Source: Ga0077527 sp964531455 (GTDB lineage Bacteria > Pseudomonadota > Gammaproteobacteria > Burkholderiales > SG8-41). From it: a stretch of DNA of 64,000 nucleotides. The stretch spans positions 22,699 through 86,698 of the forward strand of contig CAZHFZ010000008.1 in assembly GCA_964531455.1 (NCBI GenBank). Direction: 5' to 3'. Positions 36,599 through 45,664 of this stretch are shown here, piece after piece. How positions within the stretch are numbered: the stretch's first letter is position 1; each line of letters begins with the position of its first letter. A program made the translations under genes and the position numbers. The notes under the pieces are model-generated. The model ran no database searches, was not told where the DNA came from, and was given only the letters and a program-made list of their open reading frames with translations.

Positions 36599-37738
36599 AT
36601 GGCAAAAAAAGACTATTACGAAGTGCTCGGCGTGAACCGTGACGCTTCCGAAGACGAGCTGAAAAAGGCTTACCGCAAACTCGCAATGAAGTGGCATCCG
36701 GACCGCAACCCGGACAATCCCAAGGCGGAAGAGCATTTCAAGGAAGCCAAGGAAGCCTACGAGGTACTGACGGACGCGCAGAAACGCGCAGCCTATAACC
36801 AGTTCGGCCATGCCGGCGTTGACCCCTCCGCAGGTGGCGCCGCCAGCGCAGGCGCCGGTTTCGGCGGCTTTGCCGACGCCTTCGGAGACATCTTTGGCGA
36901 TATTTTTGGCGGCGCCGGTGGTGGCGGTGGCAGTCGCGGACGTTCCACGGTGTACCGCGGCGCCGATCTGCGCTACAACTTAGAAATCACTTTGGAAGAT
37001 GCCGCACGCGGCACCGAAACCCGGATTCGCATCCCGGCAATGGAGGAGTGCGAAACCTGCCACGGCAGTGGCGCAAAACCAGGAACGCAACCGACCAGTT
37101 GCACCACCTGCGGCGGTCACGGCCAGGTGCGCATGCAGCAGGGCTTCTTCTCCATCCAGCAGACCTGCCCGCGCTGTCACGGCACCGGCAAGATGGTCGC
37201 CAGCCCCTGCGGCACGTGTTCAGGCAATGGCAGGATCAAGAAACAGAAAACACTGGCGGTAAAAATCCCCGCCGGCGTCGACGAAGGCGATCGCATCCGC
37301 CTTTCGGGCGAGGGCGAAGCCGGGGTCAACGGCGGACCGTCTGGCGATCTGTATGTGGTCATCCAGATCAAACAGCACGGTGTCTTCACCCGCGACCATA
37401 ACGACCTGCACTGCGAAATGCCGATCAGCTTCACCACCGCAGCGCTGGGCGGCGAAATCGAGATTCCCACGCTCGACGGCTATGCCAAAATCAAGATCCC
37501 GGCAGAAACCCAGAGCGGCAAGGTGTTCCGCCTCCGCGGCAAAGGGATCAAGGGCGTTCGTTCGACGGCACACGGCGACCTGCTTTGCCACGTCATCGTC
37601 GAGACGCCAGTCAGCCTGACGTCACGCCAGAAAGAACTGCTTCAGGAATTCGAAGCCATCAGCAACAAGGATTCAGCGCGGCACAACCCACGCGCGAAAT
37701 CATGGATGGACCGGGTCAAGGAATTCTTTGCAGAGTAA
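36599..37738 (+). CDS. dnaJ: Chaperone DnaJ (Hsp40)
   Basis: Cochaperone that stimulates DnaK ATPase, 379 residues. J domain at 1-70 with HPD in MKWHPDRNPDN; Gly-rich region (about 75-125); zinc domain with four CxxCxGxG-type units (CETCHGSG, CTTCGGHG, CPRCHGTG, CGTCSGNG); then the C-terminal substrate domains. Full length and standard. A strong terminator follows at once, so it closes the hrcA-dnaJ region. Confidence 0.99.
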   Translation: MAKKDYYEVLGVNRDASEDELKKAYRKLAMKWHPDRNPDNPKAEEHFKEAKEAYEVLTDAQKRAAYNQFGHAGVDPSAGGAASAGAGFGGFADAFGDIFGDIFGGAGGGGGSRGRSTVYRGADLRYNLEITLEDAARGTETRIRIPAMEECETCHGSGAKPGTQPTSCTTCGGHGQVRMQQGFFSIQQTCPRCHGTGKMVASPCGTCSGNGRIKKQKTLAVKIPAGVDEGDRIRLSGEGEAGVNGGPSGDLYVVIQIKQHGVFTRDHNDLHCEMPISFTTAALGGEIEIPTLDGYAKIKIPAETQSGKVFRLRGKGIKGVRSTAHGDLLCHVIVETPVSLTSRQKELLQEFEAISNKDSARHNPRAKSWMDRVKEFFAE

Positions 37739-37753
37739 ATGCCGCCACTCCAA

Positions 37754-37785
37754 TAAAAAAGCCGGCGTGACAGCCGGCTTTTTTA
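37754..37785 (+). terminator. Rho-independent terminator after dnaJ
   Basis: Stem AGCCGGC (37760-37766), 6-base loop, GCCGGCT (37773-37779), followed by TTTTTT; an A-run precedes it, so it may work in both directions. Confidence 0.92.
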
Positions 37786-38065
37786 TCAAGTGCAATGATC
37801 CGTTCCATTACTGCCGTAATTTCCCTTGCTCAACAACCCTGCTGTAATGGGTGCGTTCAGACTGTAACTATCTGCTGAACCCGGTGGCGTTGCCGGCCAG
37901 TGGATCAGCGAGCCCTGCCACCAGCCTCTGCCAAACATCCGGCAATACTGGATCGCACTTCGCCGTGATTACTCAACAGCGCGAATTGGGCTGAACTTGA
38001 CCTGCTGCAACACCACTTGCAACAAGCTTTATGGTGCCTTCTCCCGTGTTTATCGATAAAAGGAC
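37786..38065. other. Non-coding gap, nothing recognised
   Basis: About 280 bases between the dnaJ terminator and the end of the convergent dehydrogenase gene. Composition is somewhat less GC-rich than the genes around it. I see no credible gene, RNA, repeat or terminator for the minus-strand operon; a short minus-strand frame at 37905-38099 has no start signal or familiar motif. Confidence 0.5.
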
Positions 38066-39151
38066 TCAGGCAAGCGCCGACTGCACCCTTTTGCTGCACA
38101 TGTGTTTGACAACAGCAGCAGCAAATCCCCGGGTATTGCCACGACCGCCGAGATCAGTCGTGCGAACCTCGGCATCAGCAAGCGCTGCATCTACAGCAAG
38201 CTGAATTGCCTGATACGCCTGCTGGAAAGCCGGTTTGTTGTGACGAATACCCAGCCATTCCAGCAGCATGCCGGCAGAGAGGATCATGCCGCTTGGATTT
38301 GCAATACCTTTCCCCGCGATATCCGGCGCCGAGCCATGACCGGCATTGGCAATTGCATGTTTGTCACCGGCATTGATGGCTGCAGCCAAACCGAGGCCGC
38401 CGGACAAAGCCACCGCCAGATTCGACAGGATATCGCCGAACATATTGGAAATCAGGATCACATCGTGTCGCTCGGGACGCGTATAAATGTCTGCCGCCAT
38501 GGCATCCATGTCCATTTCGCGAAGCGCGATCTGCGGATGAGCTTTCGCCAGTTCATATGCCGGCGCCATGAACAGGCCATCCGTCATCTGCAACACATGG
38601 CGCTTGCCAACCACGGTGACGCGCTTGCTTCGCCGCGCAGCGTATTCAAAGGCCACCTTGGCAATACGCTCAGACCCCTGACGGGTGATCTTGCGCACCG
38701 ACAACGCAACATCCTCGGTCGGCATGAATTCGCCGTTACCCATGAACATGGTGCGGTCGGAATAAAAACCCTCAGTGTTTTCGCGCACAATCAGGGCATC
38801 AAGACCGCGCCGCGCGTCGGGCATGCCTGCACGACTGCGTGCCGGACGCAGGTTGGCATACAGATCAAGACGTTTGCGGATGGTTCCCGGAATATTGACG
38901 CCACCCTCTGCCAGCGGCGGGTATTCGGTCATACCGCAGGGACCGACAATCACACCGTCGGCATCGGTCGCCGCCTGCATCGCCGCGTCCGTCAGCGTCG
39001 TTCCGTGTTTGCGATGACTGGCCATGCCGACCTCAATATCGGTAAAGCGCAGACCCAGCGAAAATTCGGCATCCGCCACCTTCACCACGGCCATCGCTGC
39101 GGCAATGATTTCCGGACCGATGTCGTCACCAGCCATGACTACGATATTCAT
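38066..39151 (-). CDS. Isocitrate/isopropylmalate dehydrogenase family protein
   Basis: NAD(P)-dependent beta-hydroxyacid oxidative decarboxylase, 361 residues. Family motifs: GDDIGPEI at the start, LDLYANLRPAR, IVRENTEGFYS, the Lys and Tyr region, ISNMFGDILSNLAVALSGGLG with the metal-binding aspartates, and NAGHGSAPDIAGKGIANPSG for the nucleotide. It is neither the TCA-cycle enzyme nor LeuB, which is at 61985. Tartrate/malate-type or a homologue is possible. Start ATG 39151 has GGAGCA upstream. It is the last gene of a three-gene operon with an acid-sugar dehydratase-like enzyme and a transporter, so a catabolic role is inferred. Confidence 0.85.
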   Translation of the reverse strand: MNIVVMAGDDIGPEIIAAAMAVVKVADAEFSLGLRFTDIEVGMASHRKHGTTLTDAAMQAATDADGVIVGPCGMTEYPPLAEGGVNIPGTIRKRLDLYANLRPARSRAGMPDARRGLDALIVRENTEGFYSDRTMFMGNGEFMPTEDVALSVRKITRQGSERIAKVAFEYAARRSKRVTVVGKRHVLQMTDGLFMAPAYELAKAHPQIALREMDMDAMAADIYTRPERHDVILISNMFGDILSNLAVALSGGLGLAAAINAGDKHAIANAGHGSAPDIAGKGIANPSGMILSAGMLLEWLGIRHNKPAFQQAYQAIQLAVDAALADAEVRTTDLGGRGNTRGFAAAVVKHMCSKRVQSALA

Positions 39152-39194
39152 TATTGCTCCTGTTATTGAGTTGCGCTGACTATAGCTGTGCGAC

Positions 39195-40346
39195 TCAGGC
39201 CGCATACTTCTTGACGGTTTTCCAGTCAATTTCAAACCCGAAACCCGGCAGATCATTCAAGTGCACCATGCCGTCCTTGACCTGCGCACGCTCGGCAAAC
39301 AGTTCAAACCACAGCGGGTCACGGTCGGCGTTGCCGTGCGATTCCACGCCGAAACCCAGCCGCGGGAACGCCGAGATCAGATGGGCATGCACCTCCGGCA
39401 CCAGATGCGGTGCAATACGCACGCCATGCTGTTCAGACAGATAACTCACACGCAGGGATTCGGTGAAACCGGCAAAACGTGTCGAATCGAACTGCATGAA
39501 ACCCAGCGCACCGCTGGTGATGAAATCACGTGCGGTAAAGCGCGTCATTTCGCGCTCACCATGGGCCAGCGGAATCGTCGTATTTTTCGCCAGCACCGCA
39601 AAATCGGCGGGCTGCAGGTACCAGTGCAGCGGCTCTTCCAACCAGTAAATGTTGTAAGGCTCGACGGCGTGGGCAAAACGGATACAGTCTTCCAGGTCGT
39701 AAGCCGCGTTCATATCGAGCATCAGGTGCACGTCATTGCCGATCGCGGCGCGCGTCAGCCGGATGCGCTCCACTTCCTTTTCGATGCTCAGCCCGGCCGT
39801 TTTCAGCTTCACCGCCTTGTAGCCGCACTTGACGAAATCCGCCAACTCATCGGCGCAGACATGCAAGGGCGCATCCAGTTCGTAATAACCGCCGGTCGCG
39901 TAAGAAAACAACGGCTTGCCCTCTCCCCCCAGCAGTTTCCACACCGGCACGCCCAGCGCCTTGCCCTTGATGTCCCACAGCGCGCTGTCGATGCCGCCGA
40001 TCGCCGCCATGATCTGCGGCCGGTCGCCGCGCGACATCGGCTGCGGCAGGCCGTCGCGCCCGCCCATGCCGGTCGCCCGCGGCGAGGTCAGCGAAAACAG
40101 TTTTTCCCAGACCGCGACCTGTGCCGTGGCGTCCATGCCGCGCGCGACTTCGCCGAGAAGCTCGACGTATTTGCAGATGTCCTTCAGCGGCGAACCGTGG
40201 ATCTGGCCGATGCCGGTCAGACCGTCATCCGTCTTGATTTCCACCAGCACGACGCTGGAACTGTGCAACTCCTCGTGAGCGGTCCACAGCGTGTGTTTGA
40301 GCTTGGCAGAAACGGCATAGGCTTTGACGGAAGCAATACGGGTCAT
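39195..40346 (-). CDS. Mandelate racemase/muconate lactonizing-type enolase
   Basis: Enolase-superfamily enzyme, 383 residues, with an N-terminal capping domain (to about 130) and a TIM barrel. Catalytic KxK is in AVKLKTAG; metal ligands are the Asp in MLDMNAAYD, the Glu in WLEEPLHW and the Glu in HGEREM. The Asp in FMQFDSTRFAGFTE and the His in RIAPHLVPEVH form the His-Asp dyad of the mandelate racemase subgroup, so a sugar-acid dehydratase or racemase is likely. The substrate cannot be read from sequence. It starts 35 bases after the transporter stop. Confidence 0.86.
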   Translation of the reverse strand: MTRIASVKAYAVSAKLKHTLWTAHEELHSSSVVLVEIKTDDGLTGIGQIHGSPLKDICKYVELLGEVARGMDATAQVAVWEKLFSLTSPRATGMGGRDGLPQPMSRGDRPQIMAAIGGIDSALWDIKGKALGVPVWKLLGGEGKPLFSYATGGYYELDAPLHVCADELADFVKCGYKAVKLKTAGLSIEKEVERIRLTRAAIGNDVHLMLDMNAAYDLEDCIRFAHAVEPYNIYWLEEPLHWYLQPADFAVLAKNTTIPLAHGEREMTRFTARDFITSGALGFMQFDSTRFAGFTESLRVSYLSEQHGVRIAPHLVPEVHAHLISAFPRLGFGVESHGNADRDPLWFELFAERAQVKDGMVHLNDLPGFGFEIDWKTVKKYAA

Positions 40347-40381
40347 TACGAATCCTTAAATTATCATTTATAAACAAATAC

Positions 40382-41629
40382 TTACAATACAACACCGACG
40401 GCAGCAGCGGTCACCAGCGTAGCCAGCGTCCCCGAAATAATGGAGCGCATTCCCAGCGCGACGATGTCATCGCGCCGCTCCGGCACCATCGCCGTCAGCC
40501 CGCCCAGCATGATGCCCAGACTGCCGAAATTCGCAAAGCCGCACAGCGCATAAGTCATGATCACCCGGCTGCGCGGACTCAGCTCTTCCACAGGCAACTG
40601 CGCGAGCTGCAGGTAGGCGACGAATTCATTGAGCACCGTCTTCACGCCCATCAGCGCACCCGCCGTTTGCGCCTCAGCCCAGGGCACACCTGCCAACCAG
40701 GTCAGCGGCGCCATCACAAAACCCAGCCCACGCTCCAGCGATACCGGCGCGCCATTGAACGTTGGCAGCACGGCCAGCCCCAGATTCACCATCGTGACCA
40801 GTGCCACCAGCACGATCAGCATGGCAAGGATGTTCAGCAATAACTGCAAGCCATCAACGGTGCCCCGGGTCACGGCATCCATTGAACTGCGCGCCAGTGA
40901 GGGCAGATCCAGTCTGGCCGGCGTCGGACCACCCTGCGGCGGAACCATCAGGGCTGCAACCACGATTGCAGCAGGTGCCGAAATGATCGACGCGGCAAGA
41001 ATATGCCCGATGGCATCCGGCACCGCAGGCCCGAGGATGCTCGCATACAACACCATCACCGTTCCTGCGACGCCCGCCATGCCGCAGGTCATCACAATGA
41101 ACAGTTCACCGCGGGACAGTTTTGCCAGATACGGCCGCACCACCAACGGCGCCTCGACCATGCCGATGAAAACATTCGCGGCCGTTGACAGGCCGACCGC
41201 GCCGCCAATGCCCAGCGTTTTCTCCAGCACTGCAGACAACATGCGTACCAGCCACGGCAGCACCCGCCAGTAAAACAGCAATGCAGACAGTGCGCTGATC
41301 ACCAGCACCAAGGGCAACGCGCGCAACGCGAGAATGAAAGTCGAGGTCTCAGGCTTCGCATCAAACGGCAACGGCGCCCCGCCGAGATAACCGAAGACCA
41401 GACTGGTTCCCGCCTGCGTCGCCCGCTCCAGCACGAGCAACAACTCGTTGAATGCCAGAAAAAACTGCTGGGCCGGGGGGAACTTCAGCAGCAGAGCCGC
41501 AAGCAACAGCGTCAGTGCAACGCCGGGCAGAACTATACGCCAGGGCACTGCGCGGCGGTTTTCACTGATCGCCCAGGCAATGACGAGCAATACCATCAGC
41601 CCGAAAGCGCTTTGCAGAGCCGGACTCAT
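40382..41629 (-). CDS. NupC/CNT-family transporter
   Basis: Inner-membrane protein of about 415 residues with 9-11 hydrophobic segments, resembling concentrative nucleoside transporters. Typical CNT stretches are STAANVFIGMVEAPLVVRPYL, SRGELFIVMTCGMAGVAGTVMVLYA and TYALCGFANFGSLGIMLGGLTAMVPERR. ATG 41629 is used; a TTG nine bases earlier is in frame. It is first of the three-gene operon. CNT members normally move nucleosides with cations, which does not fit well with a sugar-acid pathway; the actual cargo may differ. Confidence 0.87.
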   Translation of the reverse strand: MSPALQSAFGLMVLLVIAWAISENRRAVPWRIVLPGVALTLLLAALLLKFPPAQQFFLAFNELLLVLERATQAGTSLVFGYLGGAPLPFDAKPETSTFILALRALPLVLVISALSALLFYWRVLPWLVRMLSAVLEKTLGIGGAVGLSTAANVFIGMVEAPLVVRPYLAKLSRGELFIVMTCGMAGVAGTVMVLYASILGPAVPDAIGHILAASIISAPAAIVVAALMVPPQGGPTPARLDLPSLARSSMDAVTRGTVDGLQLLLNILAMLIVLVALVTMVNLGLAVLPTFNGAPVSLERGLGFVMAPLTWLAGVPWAEAQTAGALMGVKTVLNEFVAYLQLAQLPVEELSPRSRVIMTYALCGFANFGSLGIMLGGLTAMVPERRDDIVALGMRSIISGTLATLVTAAAVGVVL

Positions 41630-41688
41630 CACTGGCAATCACATCCCCTGAAATTCAAATCCGCCGGTGACGGTTCCCGGCCTGAGGA

Positions 41689-43062
41689 CTACCCCCGCCG
41701 CCAGGTCGTCCCCTTGGCACTATCCTCAAGAACAATCCCCGCATCCAGCAACATCTTGCGGATACGGTCGGCTTCAGCAAAGTTTTTAGCCTTCTTGGCT
41801 TCAACACGTGCCGCGATTTCGGATTCAATGCGTTCTGGCGTCCATTCACCTTCCTCGGCAGGGCCGCCCTGAAGAAAGGCATCCGGCTCACGCTGCAACA
41901 ATCCCACCAAAGCCGCGAGAGACTTCAGCACAGTTGCCGTTGCTGCCGATTTGCTGCGATTCAGTTCATTCGCCAGATCAAACAGGACAGCCACCGCTTC
42001 CGGCGTGTTGAAATCGTCATTCATTGCATCACGGAACGACACCGCAAACGGGTTAGTCCAGTCCACCGGGCCGGCGACTGCAGGAAAGCCCTTCAATGCG
42101 GTATAAAGCCGGCTCAATCCCTGACGTGCATCGTCAAGATGAGCGTCCGAATAATTCAGCGGGCTGCGGTATTGGGCACGGATGATGAAAAAGCGCACCA
42201 CTTCCGCGTCATACTTGCCAAGGATCTCGCGTACGGTGAAAAAATTGCCCAGCGACTTTGACATTTTCTCGTTGTCGACGCGGACAAAACCGTTGTGCAT
42301 CCAGTAGTTGACGAAGGTGCAACCGTGCGCGCCTTCGGACTGGGCAATCTCGTTTTCATGATGGGGAAACTGCAGATCCTGGCCGCCGCCATGAATATCA
42401 AATTGTTTACCGAGCAACGAACCGGACATCACCGAGCATTCGATATGCCAACCCGGTCGACCCGCACCCCAGGGCGACTCCCAGGACGGTTCACCGGGTT
42501 TGGCACGCTTCCACAGCACAAAATCCAGCGGGTCCTGTTTGGCTGTATCCACCGCGACACGCTCTCCGGCGCGCAGATCTTCCAGCGACTTGCCCGACAG
42601 CTTGCCGTAGCCATCGAATTTGCGCACCGCGTAGTTCACGTCGCCATCGGCAGCCTGATAAGCGTAACCGCGCTGTTGCAGGGTGGTGATCATCTCCAGC
42701 ATGCCCTGCACATATTGCGTCGCCCGCGGCTCGACGTCGGGCCGCTGCACGCCCAAAGCAGCGGAATCCTCATCCATCGCCTTGATGAACCGTTCCGTGA
42801 GCTGCCCCATCGTTTCGCCGTTTTCCTGGGCGCGCTTGATGATCTTGTCGTCGATGTCGGTAATGTTACGAACATAGGTGACGTCATAACCCGAGTTGCG
42901 CAGCCAGCGCTGCACAACATCAAAAATGACCATTACCCGGGCGTGCCCGAGATGGCAGTAGTCGTAGACCGTCATGCCGCAGACGTACATGCGGACTTTG
43001 CCGGGCTCTATGGGTTTGAACTCCTGCTTGTCCCGGGCGAGGGTATTGTAGATTTTGAGCAT
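41689..43062 (-). CDS. cysS: Cysteine-tRNA ligase
   Basis: Class I aminoacyl-tRNA synthetase, 457 residues. Zinc ligand Cys28 in YVCGMTVYD, the HIGH-equivalent HLGH at residues 37-40, the SVMSGSLLGKQFDIHGGGQDL zinc/active-site segment, and KMSKSLGN. The C-terminal helical anticodon region ends normally in VLEDSAKGTTWRR. Complete and typical. It is divergent from the TPR/Cds6-like gene. Confidence 0.98.
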   Translation of the reverse strand: MLKIYNTLARDKQEFKPIEPGKVRMYVCGMTVYDYCHLGHARVMVIFDVVQRWLRNSGYDVTYVRNITDIDDKIIKRAQENGETMGQLTERFIKAMDEDSAALGVQRPDVEPRATQYVQGMLEMITTLQQRGYAYQAADGDVNYAVRKFDGYGKLSGKSLEDLRAGERVAVDTAKQDPLDFVLWKRAKPGEPSWESPWGAGRPGWHIECSVMSGSLLGKQFDIHGGGQDLQFPHHENEIAQSEGAHGCTFVNYWMHNGFVRVDNEKMSKSLGNFFTVREILGKYDAEVVRFFIIRAQYRSPLNYSDAHLDDARQGLSRLYTALKGFPAVAGPVDWTNPFAVSFRDAMNDDFNTPEAVAVLFDLANELNRSKSAATATVLKSLAALVGLLQREPDAFLQGGPAEEGEWTPERIESEIAARVEAKKAKNFAEADRIRKMLLDAGIVLEDSAKGTTWRRG

Positions 43063-43167
43063 TTATTGGCTTGAGGCGCTGCGGCTGGGGGGCTCGATTT
43101 CCGAGTCCTGCCGAACCCCGTTTGGGGGAGTAGGCGACGGGCAGTACAATCCCGCTGAAAGAGAATG

Positions 43168-43195
43168 TTGAATTGGCGGTTGTTCTTGGTAAAAT
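43168..43195 (+). promoter_or_regulatory. Promoter of the TPR/Cds6-like gene
   Basis: TTGAAT (43168-43173), 16-base spacer ending in TGG, TAAAAT (43190-43195), 77 bases before the start at 43273. Confidence 0.5.
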
Positions 43196-43272
43196 CCAGA
43201 AAATTCAAGGACTAAAGCCGTTGCAACCAACATGAATCCTGTGCCCACAACGACCGCTGGAATAATAACACG

Positions 43273-44361
43273 ATGACTTTGAAACTGGCCGCGGCGCGAC
43301 TCGCGGCATTTGTAGTTTGCCTGGGGCTCGCAACCCCCGTATTCGCCCAAGTTGATGAACTGCAGGAAGCACAGCAACTGCTGAAACAAGGTCAGGTGGA
43401 CCGCGCGCTTGAACGTGTCGATCAATACCTCAAGAGCAAGCCGAAGGATGCTCGAGGACGCTTTCTTCGCGGCATCCTGCTCACCGAGCAGAACAAACCG
43501 AACGATGCCATTCGCGTGTTTACGGAACTGACACAGGATTTCCCCGAACTTCCGGAACCCTACAACAACCTCGCGGTGCTGCACGCATCTCAGGGCCAGT
43601 ACGACAAAGCCCGGGCCGCACTGGAAATGGCCATACGCACGCATCCGAGCTACGCCACCGCACATGAAAATCTCGGCGACATCTACGCAAAGATGGCCAG
43701 TCAGGCCTATGACAAGGCGCTGCAACTGGACAAGGGCAATCAGGGTGCGCAAACAAAACTCAATTTGATCAAGGATCTGTTTTCGAACCAGCGTCCACCC
43801 AAAGTTGCCGTAGCTCGCACTGAAAGCACACCGAAGGCCACACCTGTACCGGCCCCGGTGCAAACGCCGGCACCAGCCGCAGCCACCCCGTCAAAACCTG
43901 TTGCAGCGCCTGCCGTTGCCGTCGCAACAGCCGCTGCACCCGCCCCCGCGGCAAAAGAACCGGCAAAAGCAGCCCCCAAGGAACCTCCGAAGGAAGCGGC
44001 AAAGGATGCGCCGGCAGGCGACGAAAATGCGGTCATCACAGCCGTCGAACGCTGGGCTTCTGCATGGTCGAACAACGATGTCGAAGGTTACCTGGCCCGA
44101 TACGCCGCCAGTTTCAAAACCCCGGATGGCGAACCGCGCAAGGCATGGGAAGCAGAACGCCGTGCCCGCATCGCCAAACCGCGCAAGATCGAGGTCAAGA
44201 TCGAAGCGCCGAAAGTCACGTTCAAGGATGCCAACACGGCAAGCGTGAACTTCCGTCAGCATTACCGCTCAAATTCGTTCAAGGCCTCGGCTGGAAAGAC
44301 TCTGATCATGATCAAGTCGGGTGACAAATGGCTGATCCAGCAGGAACTCGTCGGCGGATGA
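43273..44361 (+). CDS. TPR protein with Cds6-like C-terminal domain
   Basis: Exported protein of 362 residues. Signal peptide with cleavage near VFAQVDELQ; then three to four tetratricopeptide repeats (about 28-165), a long Ala/Pro linker (about 178-250), and a C-terminal NTF2-like domain (WASAWSNNDVEGYLARYAASFKTPDG) of the type often called L,D-transpeptidase Cds6. It overlaps the next gene, an L,D-transpeptidase, by 4 bases (ATGA), and both end in the same kind of domain. I infer a periplasmic partner in cell-wall crosslinking. Confidence 0.82.
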   Translation: MTLKLAAARLAAFVVCLGLATPVFAQVDELQEAQQLLKQGQVDRALERVDQYLKSKPKDARGRFLRGILLTEQNKPNDAIRVFTELTQDFPELPEPYNNLAVLHASQGQYDKARAALEMAIRTHPSYATAHENLGDIYAKMASQAYDKALQLDKGNQGAQTKLNLIKDLFSNQRPPKVAVARTESTPKATPVPAPVQTPAPAAATPSKPVAAPAVAVATAAAPAPAAKEPAKAAPKEPPKEAAKDAPAGDENAVITAVERWASAWSNNDVEGYLARYAASFKTPDGEPRKAWEAERRARIAKPRKIEVKIEAPKVTFKDANTASVNFRQHYRSNSFKASAGKTLIMIKSGDKWLIQQELVGG

Positions 44362-45626
44362 AACGGCCGCTGCTCGGCTGTGCGCTGGCCGCAGCGCTGC
44401 TAGCCACTGCGCTGACGCCTTCTTCAACAACACTCGCGCTGGGCAATCGCCCCCTTTCTTCGATTGCCGGCAACCTCTCCGGTTCGTCGATCCATGGCAA
44501 AGCCCTTGCAGCACCTGAGGCCATGCTGGCACAGACGCTGCTCGCCATCACCAGTTCACGCTTTGATATTGCGCTGTCCGAGATCGACAAAGTCCTCGAA
44601 ACCCACCCGAACTTCCGACTGGCCCACTTGATACGCGGCGATCTGCTGATGGCGCGGGCACGTCCGATCAGCAGTATCGGCGCCGCATCCGAAGCTCCGG
44701 CCGACCGCATCGCAGACCTGCGAGACGAGGCCCGTGCACGACTGATCCGGCACCAGCAGGAACGCCCTGTCGACATGGTGCCGCGCTACCTGCTGCAGCT
44801 TGAGCCCGATCAGAAATATGCTTTCGTCGTCGACGCTTCGAAATACACGCTTTATGTTTTTGAAAACAACAACGGCAGTCCCCGCTATGTCGCCGACTAC
44901 TACACCACGATCGGCCGGAATGGCACCGAGAAACTGCGCGAGGGTGACAAGAAAACGCCGCTGGGGGTCTACCATGTCACCGGCAACCTGCAACGCGACT
45001 ATCTGGTCAAGACCTATGGCAACCTGAGCAGCCTTTACGGTGATGGCGCTTTCCCGCTGAACTATCCGAACGCCTGGGATCGCCGCATGGGCCGAAACGG
45101 CCATGGCATCTGGCTGCATGGCGTACCGCATGACACATACAGCCGGCCGCCCCGAGCCAGCGATGGATGTGTTGCCATGACCAACGAAGATCTGCTGGAA
45201 ATTTCGAAACACGTGCAGGTTGGACTGACCCCGGTCATCATTTCACCCAAGGTGGAATGGGTAAAACCCGACGCTGACAAGGCAACCCGGCAAGCACTGG
45301 ACAAGTCCCTGGAACAGTGGCGCAGCGACTGGGAAAGCCGTGACAACAACAAGTTCCTGCAGCACTACTCCGGAAAGTTCTCTGCGGGCAAAACAAACTT
45401 TGCCGCATGGGCTGAACAAAAACGCAGTATCAACGCCGGCAAGACCTGGATCAAGGTCAAGGTTGATCGCGTCAGCATGTTCCTGTACCCGGGCAACGAT
45501 GACCTCGCAGTGGTGACCTTTGACCAGGACTATGCCAGCAGCAACGTCAGCAACAAGATGCGCAAGCGCCAGTACTGGCAACGCGAGGGCGGCGCTTGGC
45601 GCATTGTTCATGAGGGTGCAGCCTGA
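44358..45626 (+). CDS. L,D-transpeptidase with Cds6-like tail
   Basis: Periplasmic YkuD-fold transpeptidase of 422 residues, crosslinking peptidoglycan or attaching proteins to it. The catalytic motif is intact: His in IWLHGVPHD and Cys271 in ASDGCVAM. A signal peptide precedes a TPR-like segment (about 45-125), the YkuD domain covers about 155-300, and the C-terminal part (WRSDWESRDNNKFLQHYSGKF) is an NTF2-like Cds6 domain like that of the upstream gene. Start ATG 44358 overlaps that gene's stop. Confidence 0.9.
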   Translation: MKRPLLGCALAAALLATALTPSSTTLALGNRPLSSIAGNLSGSSIHGKALAAPEAMLAQTLLAITSSRFDIALSEIDKVLETHPNFRLAHLIRGDLLMARARPISSIGAASEAPADRIADLRDEARARLIRHQQERPVDMVPRYLLQLEPDQKYAFVVDASKYTLYVFENNNGSPRYVADYYTTIGRNGTEKLREGDKKTPLGVYHVTGNLQRDYLVKTYGNLSSLYGDGAFPLNYPNAWDRRMGRNGHGIWLHGVPHDTYSRPPRASDGCVAMTNEDLLEISKHVQVGLTPVIISPKVEWVKPDADKATRQALDKSLEQWRSDWESRDNNKFLQHYSGKFSAGKTNFAAWAEQKRSINAGKTWIKVKVDRVSMFLYPGNDDLAVVTFDQDYASSNVSNKMRKRQYWQREGGAWRIVHEGAA

Positions 45627-45664
45627 CCGTTGTTCAGGCCGCGCCAGCGATTAACCGTAACAAT

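Noticed and set aside
43740..44075. Minus-strand Ala/Gly-rich frame opposite the TPR/Cds6 linker
   Set aside because: Shadow of the Ala/Pro-rich linker; composition follows from the coding strand.
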